Positions 9,324 to 19,141 of a stretch of DNA of 64,000 bases are shown in pieces. A program made the position numbers and the translations under genes. The stretch covers positions 124,001 to 188,000 of the forward strand of contig JACRPC010000012.1 in assembly GCA_016214125.1 (NCBI GenBank), in the 5' to 3' direction. The notes under the pieces were generated by a model. The model made no database searches, was not told where the DNA came from, and saw only the letters and a list, made by a program, of their open reading frames with translations. The stretch comes from Rhodospirillales bacterium. GTDB lineage: Bacteria; Pseudomonadota; Alphaproteobacteria; Rhodospirillales; WMHbin7. Position 1 is the stretch's first letter; each line of letters opens with the position of its first letter.

Positions 9324-11424
9324 CGGCCCTCCTCACCTCGACCAGATTGCTATTGAAGGCAGACCCGCCGCCCAGATCGGCGACGAAATCGGGCGTCGTC
9401 ATGTTGGCGTTGCCGCCGCAGGGGTAATGGCGGCTCCACCATTGGCCGGGCGCCACCGCCACGCCGGGCTTAACCCGCGCCTCGACCACCGCCCAGACCT
9501 CGAACCGGCCGCGATCGTTGAACACCGTCACCCGATCGCCGTTTGCGACACCGCGCCGCGCGGCATCGTCGGGATGAAGATAAAGAGTGGGCCGGATTTC
9601 CTCGGCGGTCAGTCCCGCCTCGCCCGCATAATTGGAATTGAGGAAGGAATGGCCCGAAGGCGTCACGAGGGCCAGCGGATAGCGGGCGAAGCGATCGGGC
9701 GAGCCTTCCTCGCTTTCCTTGGGCGGAAGGTATTCGGGCGCGGCCAGCGTCGCATCGGCAAAGCGAAGGCGTAGGTCCTCGGGCAAGGCGCGGTCGGGAC
9801 CAAAGCGCCGGTCGGTGGTCTCGGCCGCCACCGGCGCCCAGCCCTGGGCGTCCAAACGGGCGCGATCGAGCCCCCGGATCGCCGGATGATCGGCCGCCAG
9901 CAATTCCCGGATCAAGGCGTCGTCATCCTGGGCGAAGCACGCCTCGCCAAAGCCCAGCGCCTGGGCCAGATCGCCGAAAAGCTGGCGGTTGGAACGCGCT
10001 TCGCCCGGGGGCGCCACGATCCTTTGGCTGCGGTAAAGCGCCGGCACGAAGTAGGAGAAGAACAGATCGGCCTGCTCGAAGGCGCTGGTGGCCGGCAAAA
10101 CGATGTCGGCCAAGCGCGCCGTATCGGTAAGGAAAAGATCGTGGACGACGGTAAACAAATCCTCGCGTCCCAAGCCGGCGCGAAGGGCGGACTGGTTGTA
10201 GAGCACCGAGGCCGGATTGCCCTGGGCGACGAACAGGCTGCGGATCGGAAAACCCGTGCCGTTCAGCATGTGGGCGAGATGGATCATGTTGTAGCCAGCC
10301 GCCGGGGTCGGGCGCAATTCCTCGCCCTCCAGCTCGTGCCAATCGTGGGGGAAGATGGTGCTGGTGGGGAAATAGACGCCGCCGCCCGCAAAGCGCAGCG
10401 CGCCGGTCAGGCCAGGCAGGCAGGCGATGCTGCGTAAGGTAAGTCCGCCATTCGAATGGCGCTGGCAACCGGGACCGACGCTGATGAAGCTGTGCCGATG
10501 TTCGCCATAGAGGCGGGCGAAGGCTTCGATTTCGGCCACCGTAAGGCCGGTCAGCCCGGCGACGCGCTGGGGTGGGTAATCGGCAAGGCGGCGGGCCAAT
10601 TCCTCGAAACCCATTGTGGCGCGGGCGACGAAATCGGCGTCGTGGCGCCCATCGCGCACCAGCGCATGCATCACGCCCAGCGCCAAGGCGGCGTCGCTGC
10701 CCGGCTTGGGTTGCAGCACCAGATCGGCCCCTTCGGCGCCACGGATGCGGACCGGATTGACTACCACTAGCTTGGCGCCCCGGGCGCGCGCCTCTTTGAG
10801 GGTGGGCAGTTGATGGATGTTGGTGGCGGCCGGATTGACGCCCCACAGCACGACCAGCGAACAGCCGCCGATGGCGGTGGGATCAGGACTGATCGAACCG
10901 CCCATGGTTTGGCGATAGCCGGTTCGCCCCGCCCTTGTGCAGATGGTGCGGATCATCTGCAAACTGCCCAGCCGGTTGAAGAAGCGCTTGGGCGCGATGT
11001 GGCCCTGCACCAGACCCTCGGTGCCCGAGCCGAAGAAGGGGAGGATGGCGTAAGGCCCGTCCGTCGCAAGGATGGCTTGCCAGCGCTGGGCGATGGTGGC
11101 GATCGCCTCCGCCCAGCCGATCGGGCGGAATTCGCCGCTCCCCTTCGGCCCGCCCCGGAGAAGCGGGCGGCGCAGTCTTTCGGGGCCGTTCAGGCGGGCC
11201 GGCAGTTCGGCGATCTTGCGGCAGATGAAACCCTGCGTCACCGGATGATCGGGATCGCCGGCCAGCGCGATCAGCCGCCCCTCGGCCACACAGGCCCGCA
11301 GGCGGCAGCGATCAGCGCAATCGTGCGGGCAGACGGCGGACCGCCAATCGGGCGCCGCATCAACCGATCGCTCGCTGCGTTTGGCCGCTTGGCCCATACG
11401 CGTTTCCATTCTCCCTTCGGCCAT
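9313..11424 (-). CDS. Molybdopterin-dependent oxidoreductase, stand-alone catalytic subunit
   Basis: A 703-residue member of the DMSO reductase/anaerobic dehydrogenase family. The N-terminal [4Fe-4S] ligands are C32-x3-C36-x3-C40-x27-C68 (CPHDCADRC, then GFICRK). The molybdopterin domains and the C-terminal barrel (VTPSGHSFLNS, DRVTVFNDRGRFEVWA) are complete. There is no Tat signal, so it should be cytoplasmic. No iron-sulfur or membrane partner subunit is encoded nearby, so its electron partner is unknown. It sits between phosphonopyruvate decarboxylase (15-base gap) and the TIM-barrel gene (11-base overlap). METRM at 11409 is an alternative start with an AAGGGAG site close upstream. The substrate is unknown. 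Confidence 0.9.
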   Translation of the reverse strand: MAEGRMETRMGQAAKRSERSVDAAPDWRSAVCPHDCADRCRLRACVAEGRLIALAGDPDHPVTQGFICRKIAELPARLNGPERLRRPLLRGGPKGSGEFRPIGWAEAIATIAQRWQAILATDGPYAILPFFGSGTEGLVQGHIAPKRFFNRLGSLQMIRTICTRAGRTGYRQTMGGSISPDPTAIGGCSLVVLWGVNPAATNIHQLPTLKEARARGAKLVVVNPVRIRGAEGADLVLQPKPGSDAALALGVMHALVRDGRHDADFVARATMGFEELARRLADYPPQRVAGLTGLTVAEIEAFARLYGEHRHSFISVGPGCQRHSNGGLTLRSIACLPGLTGALRFAGGGVYFPTSTIFPHDWHELEGEELRPTPAAGYNMIHLAHMLNGTGFPIRSLFVAQGNPASVLYNQSALRAGLGREDLFTVVHDLFLTDTARLADIVLPATSAFEQADLFFSYFVPALYRSQRIVAPPGEARSNRQLFGDLAQALGFGEACFAQDDDALIRELLAADHPAIRGLDRARLDAQGWAPVAAETTDRRFGPDRALPEDLRLRFADATLAAPEYLPPKESEEGSPDRFARYPLALVTPSGHSFLNSNYAGEAGLTAEEIRPTLYLHPDDAARRGVANGDRVTVFNDRGRFEVWAVVEARVKPGVAVAPGQWWSRHYPCGGNANMTTPDFVADLGGGSAFNSNLVEVRRADGI

Positions 11425-11439
11425 CCTGGCGAGGCCCCT

Positions 11440-12576
11440 TTACCCCGCCAGAAAAGCTTGAAATCGCCGGGCCACGTCCTGGGGCTTGATCTTGGGCCGG
11501 CCAACCTTGTCCAGCCCGCCCGGCGCCAAGCGAACATGCAGCAGGCAGGGCCCCGGCTGGGCCAGCGCCGCCAGGAAAGCCTGGACGAAGCCCTCCAGAC
11601 TGTCGAGACCGATCCCTTGCGCGTAGCCGCAGGCGACCGCGACGCGGGCGAAATCGACCCCGGCCGACACCGTGGCCTGGCCGCCGGTGGAATCATGGAC
11701 GCCGTTGTCGAGCACGATATGGATCAGATTGGCCGGATGCTGCCAGCCGATGGTCGCCATGTTGCCCATCTTCATTAGCGCCGCGCCGTCGCCATCGAGC
11801 ACGATCACGGGGCGCGTGGCGTTGAGCGCCACGCCCAGCCCCATGGCGCTGGCCCCACCCATCGACCCCACCTGATAGAGCTGCTGCGGCCGATCGGCCA
11901 GGGTGTAAAGCTCGCGCCCACACAGCCCGGTGGTGGCGACGATGGCGGCGGCATCGGGCACATGCGCCAAGAGCGCGTTCAGGATATCGACCCGCCGGGG
12001 CCGCGCCCCGCCTTGGCACCCATCGGTCCAGCGACCCGGGCTGGGGGGCTTGGCCGGCGCTTTATCGAGCGGCGAATCCGCGACCGCCCCTTTGGCCATC
12101 ACCAGCACGAAAGGTCGCTGGCTTGCGCCCATCATCGCCACCGCCTGATCGAGGGTGGGGCCGATGGCGGCGTCGGTATCGGGAAAATTGGCCCAGGGCA
12201 GGCGCAGAGTTTCGATCAGCTCGTGGGTGATCTCGCCCATCAGTTCGTGCTGGGGCTCGTCGGCCAGACCGGGCTGGCCGCGCCAGGTGGTGATCAGAAG
12301 CGTCGGAATACGGAACGGATCGTTCAAGGAGGTGAGCGGATTGACCGTGTTGCCCAGCCCGGAATTCTGGCAGAGCACCACCGGCATCCGCCCGGCCAGC
12401 CAGGCGCCGGCGGCGATCGCCACCGCCTCGCCCTCGCTGGCGGCCCCGACATAGCGAAGCCGGGGATCGGAAATCACCCGGTTGATGAGCGGCGTGAGAA
12501 AGGAACAGGGCACGCCGGTGAAGAAATCGAATCCCCGCCTTTGGAGCGCGCCCAGAAAGGCGCCGGCCTCGATCAT
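11440..12576 (-). CDS. ppd: Phosphonopyruvate decarboxylase
   Basis: A 378-residue TPP enzyme. The N-terminal pyrimidine-binding domain begins GVPCSFLTPLIN and contains the Glu of GAASEGEAVAIA. The C-terminal domain carries the TPP/metal motif GDGAALMKMGNMA followed by LDNGVHDSTGGQ, characteristic of this family. It decarboxylates phosphonopyruvate to phosphonoacetaldehyde, the irreversible step that pulls the unfavourable PEP mutase reaction forward. A GAGGGG ribosome site precedes the ATG, which begins 7 bases after the pepM stop. The pairing with PEP mutase makes the phosphonate assignment secure. Confidence 0.96.
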   Translation of the reverse strand: MIEAGAFLGALQRRGFDFFTGVPCSFLTPLINRVISDPRLRYVGAASEGEAVAIAAGAWLAGRMPVVLCQNSGLGNTVNPLTSLNDPFRIPTLLITTWRGQPGLADEPQHELMGEITHELIETLRLPWANFPDTDAAIGPTLDQAVAMMGASQRPFVLVMAKGAVADSPLDKAPAKPPSPGRWTDGCQGGARPRRVDILNALLAHVPDAAAIVATTGLCGRELYTLADRPQQLYQVGSMGGASAMGLGVALNATRPVIVLDGDGAALMKMGNMATIGWQHPANLIHIVLDNGVHDSTGGQATVSAGVDFARVAVACGYAQGIGLDSLEGFVQAFLAALAQPGPCLLHVRLAPGGLDKVGRPKIKPQDVARRFQAFLAG

Positions 12577-12583
12577 CGGCCCC

Positions 12584-14212
12584 TCACAGCATGTTGCGCA
12601 GGTTGGCGAGATCGAAGGCGTCGTTGACGTTGCACCAGTTGCCGCCGATGTATTTCACCCGCACTTCGGTGCCGCCGGCCACCAGACGGTTGAACAAATC
12701 GGGCATCGAGGCCTGGTCGAGCGTGCCTTCGGCCCGCATGCGCTGCAATTCCGCCTTGGCTTTTTCCGAACCCTTGGGGGTGAAGGCGGCGACGCCGATC
12801 CATTCGCCATGCGCCTGATCGGGTGCCAGGGTGCCGATCGCCGCCAGGGCGGTGGCGCCTTCATGGAAGGGGTCGGTCGAATAGGGCTTGGTGCAGCGGC
12901 ACAGATCGCGCGAGTTGGCGGCCCGGCCCGGACCGCGCGCCAAGGTCCAATCGACGGCGAGGGCGACCTCGGCCTCGGTGTCGAGCAGAATCTGGGCCAC
13001 GAAATCGCGGAAATAGACATCGCCGTAGGAGACCAGACAGGTCCCTTCCAGCAGATCGGCCGCTTTCGCCAGCGAGGCCAATTCGCCGGTGCTGTCCCAG
13101 GCCGGGTTGGTGACCAGCTTGATGCCCGAGACCTTGATGGTCTCGGCCTTGTAGCCGCCGACCACGGCGATCCGGCTTATGCCGGCGTTGTTGAGCGCCG
13201 CCACCTGGCGGTCCAGTAGCGGCCGGCCGCGAATGTCGAGCATGCATTTGGGCTTTTCGCGGGTCAGCTCTTCCAGGCTCTTGCCGCGCGAGGCGGCCAG
13301 CACGATGGCGCCGGCATCGTGGCGCTTGCCGGGCAGATAGCGCTTCTCGGCCTCGGCGATCTCGTGGTCGCCGGTGATCTCGAAGACGTCGTTTAAGGGC
13401 GTCACGTTGCCCTCGACGTTGATCAGGCTTTGCTCTTCGAAGATGCGGCGCGAGGTTTCCCGCATCGCCTGCATGGCGCTGCGCAGATTGTGGTTGGCCC
13501 AGATGATGGTCGAGATGCCGGCCTGGCGGAAATGCTCGGTCGGCGTGGCGTAGTATTTGGTGGGCACGATCACCAGGGGCGCCCGGTTCGCCCATTCCTT
13601 GGCGAAGGTGAGGATTTCATCGGCGCTCGACTTCTTGGAATGGATGAGGATGCCGTCGGCGCCGGCTTGGCGATAGGCCTCGGCGCGCTTCAAAGCCTCG
13701 GCCATGCCGTGGCCGGCGATCAGCGCTTCGACTCGGGCGATGATGCAGAAATCGGCATCGGTCTGGCTGTCCTTGCCGGCCTTGATCTTGCCGGCGAACT
13801 CGGCGATCTCGGCCAAGGGCTGCTTGTTCTCGATGAAGGAATTGGTTTTGGGAAAGACCTTGTCCTCGATGCAGACGGCGGCGATGCCGCGCTGGATCAG
13901 CTTGGTCACCAGGCGGCGGAAATTGTTGAAATCGCCATAGCCAGTGTCGCCGTCGAGCAAGATCGGAATCGAGGTCGATTCGGCCATGAACTCGACCACC
14001 TCCAGGACCTGGGTCCAGGAGGCCTCGTTGCGGTCGCGCACCCCCAATGCGGTCGAGATCGACAGCCCGGACCCCCAAATGCCCTCGAAGCCGGCCTTTT
14101 CGACGATGCGGGCCGACAGGCCGTCATGCGCCTCCATCAGGAAGGCGAGTTCCTTGCGCAGCAGAAGATCGCGGAACTTGCGCGTCTTGGAAACCGAAGG
14201 GTTGTGATTCAT
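12584..14212 (-). CDS. pepM: Phosphoenolpyruvate mutase fused to a nucleotidyltransferase domain
   Basis: A 542-residue fusion. Residues about 11-285 are PEP mutase with the diagnostic [10 protein letters not shown] motif (116-125) and the metal-site region [10 protein letters not shown] (85-94). It converts PEP to phosphonopyruvate and makes the C-P bond. Residues about 301-542 form a nucleotidyltransferase domain ([41 protein letters not shown]) like the PntC cytidylyltransferases that activate 2-aminoethylphosphonate as the CMP derivative. The usual LAAGxGxRL signature reads LAASRGKSL here. I chose the ATG; a TTG one codon earlier is unlikely. First gene of the operon. Confidence 0.95.
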   Translation of the reverse strand: MNHNPSVSKTRKFRDLLLRKELAFLMEAHDGLSARIVEKAGFEGIWGSGLSISTALGVRDRNEASWTQVLEVVEFMAESTSIPILLDGDTGYGDFNNFRRLVTKLIQRGIAAVCIEDKVFPKTNSFIENKQPLAEIAEFAGKIKAGKDSQTDADFCIIARVEALIAGHGMAEALKRAEAYRQAGADGILIHSKKSSADEILTFAKEWANRAPLVIVPTKYYATPTEHFRQAGISTIIWANHNLRSAMQAMRETSRRIFEEQSLINVEGNVTPLNDVFEITGDHEIAEAEKRYLPGKRHDAGAIVLAASRGKSLEELTREKPKCMLDIRGRPLLDRQVAALNNAGISRIAVVGGYKAETIKVSGIKLVTNPAWDSTGELASLAKAADLLEGTCLVSYGDVYFRDFVAQILLDTEAEVALAVDWTLARGPGRAANSRDLCRCTKPYSTDPFHEGATALAAIGTLAPDQAHGEWIGVAAFTPKGSEKAKAELQRMRAEGTLDQASMPDLFNRLVAGGTEVRVKYIGGNWCNVNDAFDLANLRNML

Positions 14213-14248
14213 CAATAGGTGTCCGCCGCCGACCGTTGCAGATTTTGT

Positions 14249-14277
14249 AACATTTCGGACCCATGGGGTGGTGTCAA
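14249..14277 (-). promoter_or_regulatory. Possible promoter of the phosphonate operon
   Basis: On the minus strand a consensus -35 TTGACA (14272-14277) is followed after 17 bases by AATGTT (14249-14254), a weak -10. This puts transcription start about 30 bases before the pepM ATG. The -10 match is poor, so an activator may be needed. No operator palindrome was recognised. Confidence 0.4.
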
Positions 14278-14342
14278 GAAATTAGCGCCCCGATCGGCTC
14301 CAAACCGTGGCCCGGACCACGATTCTTCCCCCAAACGGCGCA

Positions 14343-14372
14343 TTTACAGGCCGGGCGCAAGGGCGCTATATA
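14343..14372 (+). promoter_or_regulatory. Probable promoter of the methylmalonyl-CoA mutase gene
   Basis: TTTACA (14343-14348) and TATATA (14367-14372) are separated by 18 bases, giving a leader of about 35 bases before the ATG at 14415. The intergenic region of about 200 bases separates this promoter from the divergent phosphonate operon promoter. Confidence 0.45.
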
Positions 14373-14414
14373 ACCCCGATGCGGCCGTGCGACCGGGCCG
14401 CCGGAGGATGGACC

Positions 14415-16565
<2,151 letters not shown>

Positions 16566-16578
16566 ACCGGCATCCCCC

Positions 16579-18465
16579 GTGGACCCGCGCCTGCACGAGG
16601 CCTGGTTCCACTACGCCGCCGGCCTGGCGAACGAGGGCTTCGCCCACCTCCATGGCGGACGCCCGGGCGAGGCCGCCAAGGCGTTCGCCGCCGCCGCCAA
16701 GGCCGATCCGGCCAGCCTCGCCGCCTGGGCGGGGCTTTACGAATCGCGCATGGCCGAGGGCGATCTTGCCGGCGCCAAGGAGTCCTTCCTCCTGCTCAAG
16801 GGCATGGCCGGCGACCACGCGGTCGAACGGGCCCGCATGGGTCAGGTGCTGTTCGAGCGCGGTCTTAACCGCGCCGCGATCGCGTTGTGGCGGGAAGCCG
16901 CCAAGGACGAGGCCCACGCCGTTCCGGCGCTGGTCAACATCGCGGTGGCCTGCCAGCGTCTTGGCGCGGAGGACGAGGCCGCCCAGGCCGCGCAAGAAGC
17001 CCTGGTGCGCCATCCCCGCCAGGCGACCGCGCATCGGATTTTGGGGCAACACGCCTTCGCCGCCCGCGATCTCGATGCCGCGCTTGCCCATTGGCGGGCC
17101 GTCGATCCGCCCGACGCCCAGGTGCTGGCCCATCTCGGCCAAACGCACATGCTGCTGGGCGACATGGAGGCCGCGCTTAAGGACTTCCAGGCGGCGGCGC
17201 GCCTGGCGCCCCATTACGCCTCGAGCGCCCTGATGGCGATGCATTACTGCGCCTCGGTCACGCCGGACGCCATCGCCCAAGCCCATTTCGCCTGGGGCCG
17301 CCAATTCCCCGACCGCCCGCGCCCGCCCTTGCGCGCCCTTAGGCCGGACGAGCCGCTGCGGGTGGGGTTCATCTCCGCCGATTTCCGTCATCACGCCACC
17401 GGGATTTTCCTGCCGCCCCTGTTGGCGGCGCGCGAGAGGGCGCTCTGGCAGGCCCATCTCTATTCCAACACCCTGCAGGCCGATGGTTTCACCGAGCGCT
17501 TCCGCACCTTGGCGGATTCCTGGACCAACATCCGCCCGCTCGACGACGCGCAGGCGGCGGCGCGCATCCAAGCCGACGCGATCGACATCCTGATCGATCT
17601 CAACGGCCATTCCGCCGGCAACCGGCTGGGCCTGTTCGCCTTACGCCCGGCGCCGATCCAAATCACTTTCATGGATTACGTCGGCACCACCGGCCTTGCC
17701 GCCATGGATTTCCTGCTGCACGACGCCATCCAGGCCCCGCCCGCCGAAGACCACCGCTTCACCGAGCGGGTGCTGCGCTTTCCCGGCGACACGCTGTGCT
17801 TCGAACCGCCCGCCTACGCGCCCAACGTGGCGCCGCCGCCCTTTCTGGGCAACGGCCACCTCACCTTCGGCGCCTTCAACGCCCTGGCCAAGATGAGCGA
17901 CAAGACGGTGGCGCTGTGGAGCCGCATTCTCGCCCAAGCGCCCAGGACGCGAATGGTGCTGGCGGCGCCCTCGCTCAAATACAAGGCGGCGCAGGAACGC
18001 TATCGATCCCTGTTCGTCGGCCACGGCATCGATGCCGATCGGCTCACCCTGTTGGGCGAGACCGATCATGCGAACCAATTGGCGCGCCACCGTCTGATCG
18101 ACGTCATGCTCGACACCACGCCCTATTCCGGCGGACTCTCGACCTGTGAATCCTTGTGGATGGGCGTGCCGGTCATCACCCATTTGGGTGATCGCATCGC
18201 GTCGCGTCACGCCGCCTCGCATCAAATCCATTGCGGGCTGGCGGAATTTGTCGGTGAAAGCGAACAAGCCTATATCGATTGCGCGCTAGAATTTATTGCC
18301 GACCCGAGTCGGTTGGCGTCCTTGCGCGCGACGCTGCGCGATCGGGTGGCCGCCTCGCCCCTTATCGACAACGCGCGCTATGCCTCGGAATTCTTTCAAA
18401 TTCTAAGAAAATGCCAATCAAGGTTTTCAGATGAGAATCTTCCCCCAGATGACGAATTTTGTTGA
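16579..18465 (+). CDS. TPR-containing O-GlcNAc transferase-like (GT41) glycosyltransferase
   Basis: A 628-residue protein starting at a GTG 13 bases after the mutase stop. Residues about 1-230 are Ala-rich helical TPR-like repeats (for example AWAGLYESRMAEGDLAGAKE). From about residue 255 there is a SPINDLY/OGT-type catalytic region (GFISADFRHHATGIFL, DILIDLNGHSAGNRLG, PIQITFMDYVGTTG, DVMLDTTPYSGGLSTCESLW, VPVITHLGDRIASRHAAS). Bacterial members glycosylate proteins, for example flagellins or adhesins, using UDP- or CMP-sugars. The acceptor is unknown and the physical link to the mutase is probably not functional. Confidence 0.85.
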   Translation: MDPRLHEAWFHYAAGLANEGFAHLHGGRPGEAAKAFAAAAKADPASLAAWAGLYESRMAEGDLAGAKESFLLLKGMAGDHAVERARMGQVLFERGLNRAAIALWREAAKDEAHAVPALVNIAVACQRLGAEDEAAQAAQEALVRHPRQATAHRILGQHAFAARDLDAALAHWRAVDPPDAQVLAHLGQTHMLLGDMEAALKDFQAAARLAPHYASSALMAMHYCASVTPDAIAQAHFAWGRQFPDRPRPPLRALRPDEPLRVGFISADFRHHATGIFLPPLLAARERALWQAHLYSNTLQADGFTERFRTLADSWTNIRPLDDAQAAARIQADAIDILIDLNGHSAGNRLGLFALRPAPIQITFMDYVGTTGLAAMDFLLHDAIQAPPAEDHRFTERVLRFPGDTLCFEPPAYAPNVAPPPFLGNGHLTFGAFNALAKMSDKTVALWSRILAQAPRTRMVLAAPSLKYKAAQERYRSLFVGHGIDADRLTLLGETDHANQLARHRLIDVMLDTTPYSGGLSTCESLWMGVPVITHLGDRIASRHAASHQIHCGLAEFVGESEQAYIDCALEFIADPSRLASLRATLRDRVAASPLIDNARYASEFFQILRKCQSRFSDENLPPDDEFC

Positions 18466-18533
18466 ACGAATCCCCAAAAGGGCGCAAGAATATCCCCAGT
18501 GGGGTGGTTTCTATACGGACAGACTAGGGAAAC

Positions 18534-18851
18534 ATGTTTTTTATCAAAGCATTAGGCTGGGTGCTGATCGGCACCGCTCTTCTCATGGCCTCGGGCGAGG
18601 CAATTGCCGCTTTGGGAACCGGTACCCATGATTACATTGCGGCGGCCGATTTGTGGGCCCTGTTCCTGGGCTCGTTGCCCGATTTCGGCGAGGCGGCTTT
18701 TGGCCTGTCCTGGGACAATGTCTGGATGACCCTGTTGGGCTGGCCCGCTTGGGCGATCTTCGCCCCCCTGGGCGGCATGCTGCTCTTGGCCGTTCATCTG
18801 CGTCCGCGCCGCAAGCGCATGTTCGCCGGGCGCAATCAGCGCTACGCGTAA
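18534..18851 (+). CDS. Small membrane protein of unknown function
   Basis: A 105-residue protein with two hydrophobic segments: residues about 4-26 (ALGWVLIGTALLMASGEAIA) and about 66-88 (LLGWPAWAIFAPLGGMLLLAV). It ends in a very basic tail (HLRPRRKRMFAGRNQRYA), so the C-terminus should be cytoplasmic. The acidic stretch between the segments would face the periplasm. An AGGGAAAC ribosome site precedes the ATG, and a strong intrinsic terminator follows. I do not recognise the family. Confidence 0.7.
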   Translation: MFFIKALGWVLIGTALLMASGEAIAALGTGTHDYIAAADLWALFLGSLPDFGEAAFGLSWDNVWMTLLGWPAWAIFAPLGGMLLLAVHLRPRRKRMFAGRNQRYA

Positions 18852-18894
18852 TTCAATTTAGCCTCAGTCGCCGGCGCCAGCGCGCCGGACAGGG

Positions 18895-18921
18895 AAAAGG
18901 CCGGGTCGTTCCGGCCTTTTT
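18895..18921 (+). terminator. Intrinsic terminator after the small membrane protein
   Basis: A perfect stem AAAAGGCCGG / CCGGCCTTTT around a six-base loop (GTCGTT), followed by a T-run. It lies 43 bases after the stop codon at 18851. Confidence 0.85.
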
Positions 18922-19000
18922 GCATTTGGGGTCGAGTGCCCGGTTGACCGGACGCCGCACACGTCAAGAGCCGGCACGAACGTCCGTGGGAAACCCGCTT

Positions 19001-19087
19001 GGTTTCACCACCCAGACACCAAGGCCCTAAGACGTTCAAGGCTCGGCCAGAGACCTTGGCATCTTTGTGTCTTGGTGGTTCGCAACC
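19001..19087. repeat. Imperfect inverted repeat with CACCAAGACACCAAGG-type arms
   Basis: The left arm at 19001-19024 (ACCACCCAGACACCAAGG) is roughly the inverse complement of the right arm at 19054-19087 (CCTTGGC, then GTGTCTTGGTGGTT). The two arms would pair into a long imperfect hairpin with about 29 bases between them. The motif resembles repeats often seen in intergenic regions of unrelated bacteria. It lies between the terminator at 18895 and the 3' end of lepA. No coding potential. Confidence 0.55.
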
Positions 19088-19141
19088 GCAACCGTTCGGA
19101 TCGTCACGGCGGAAGGCGTGAGGCCGGCACAAAGCCCGCCG

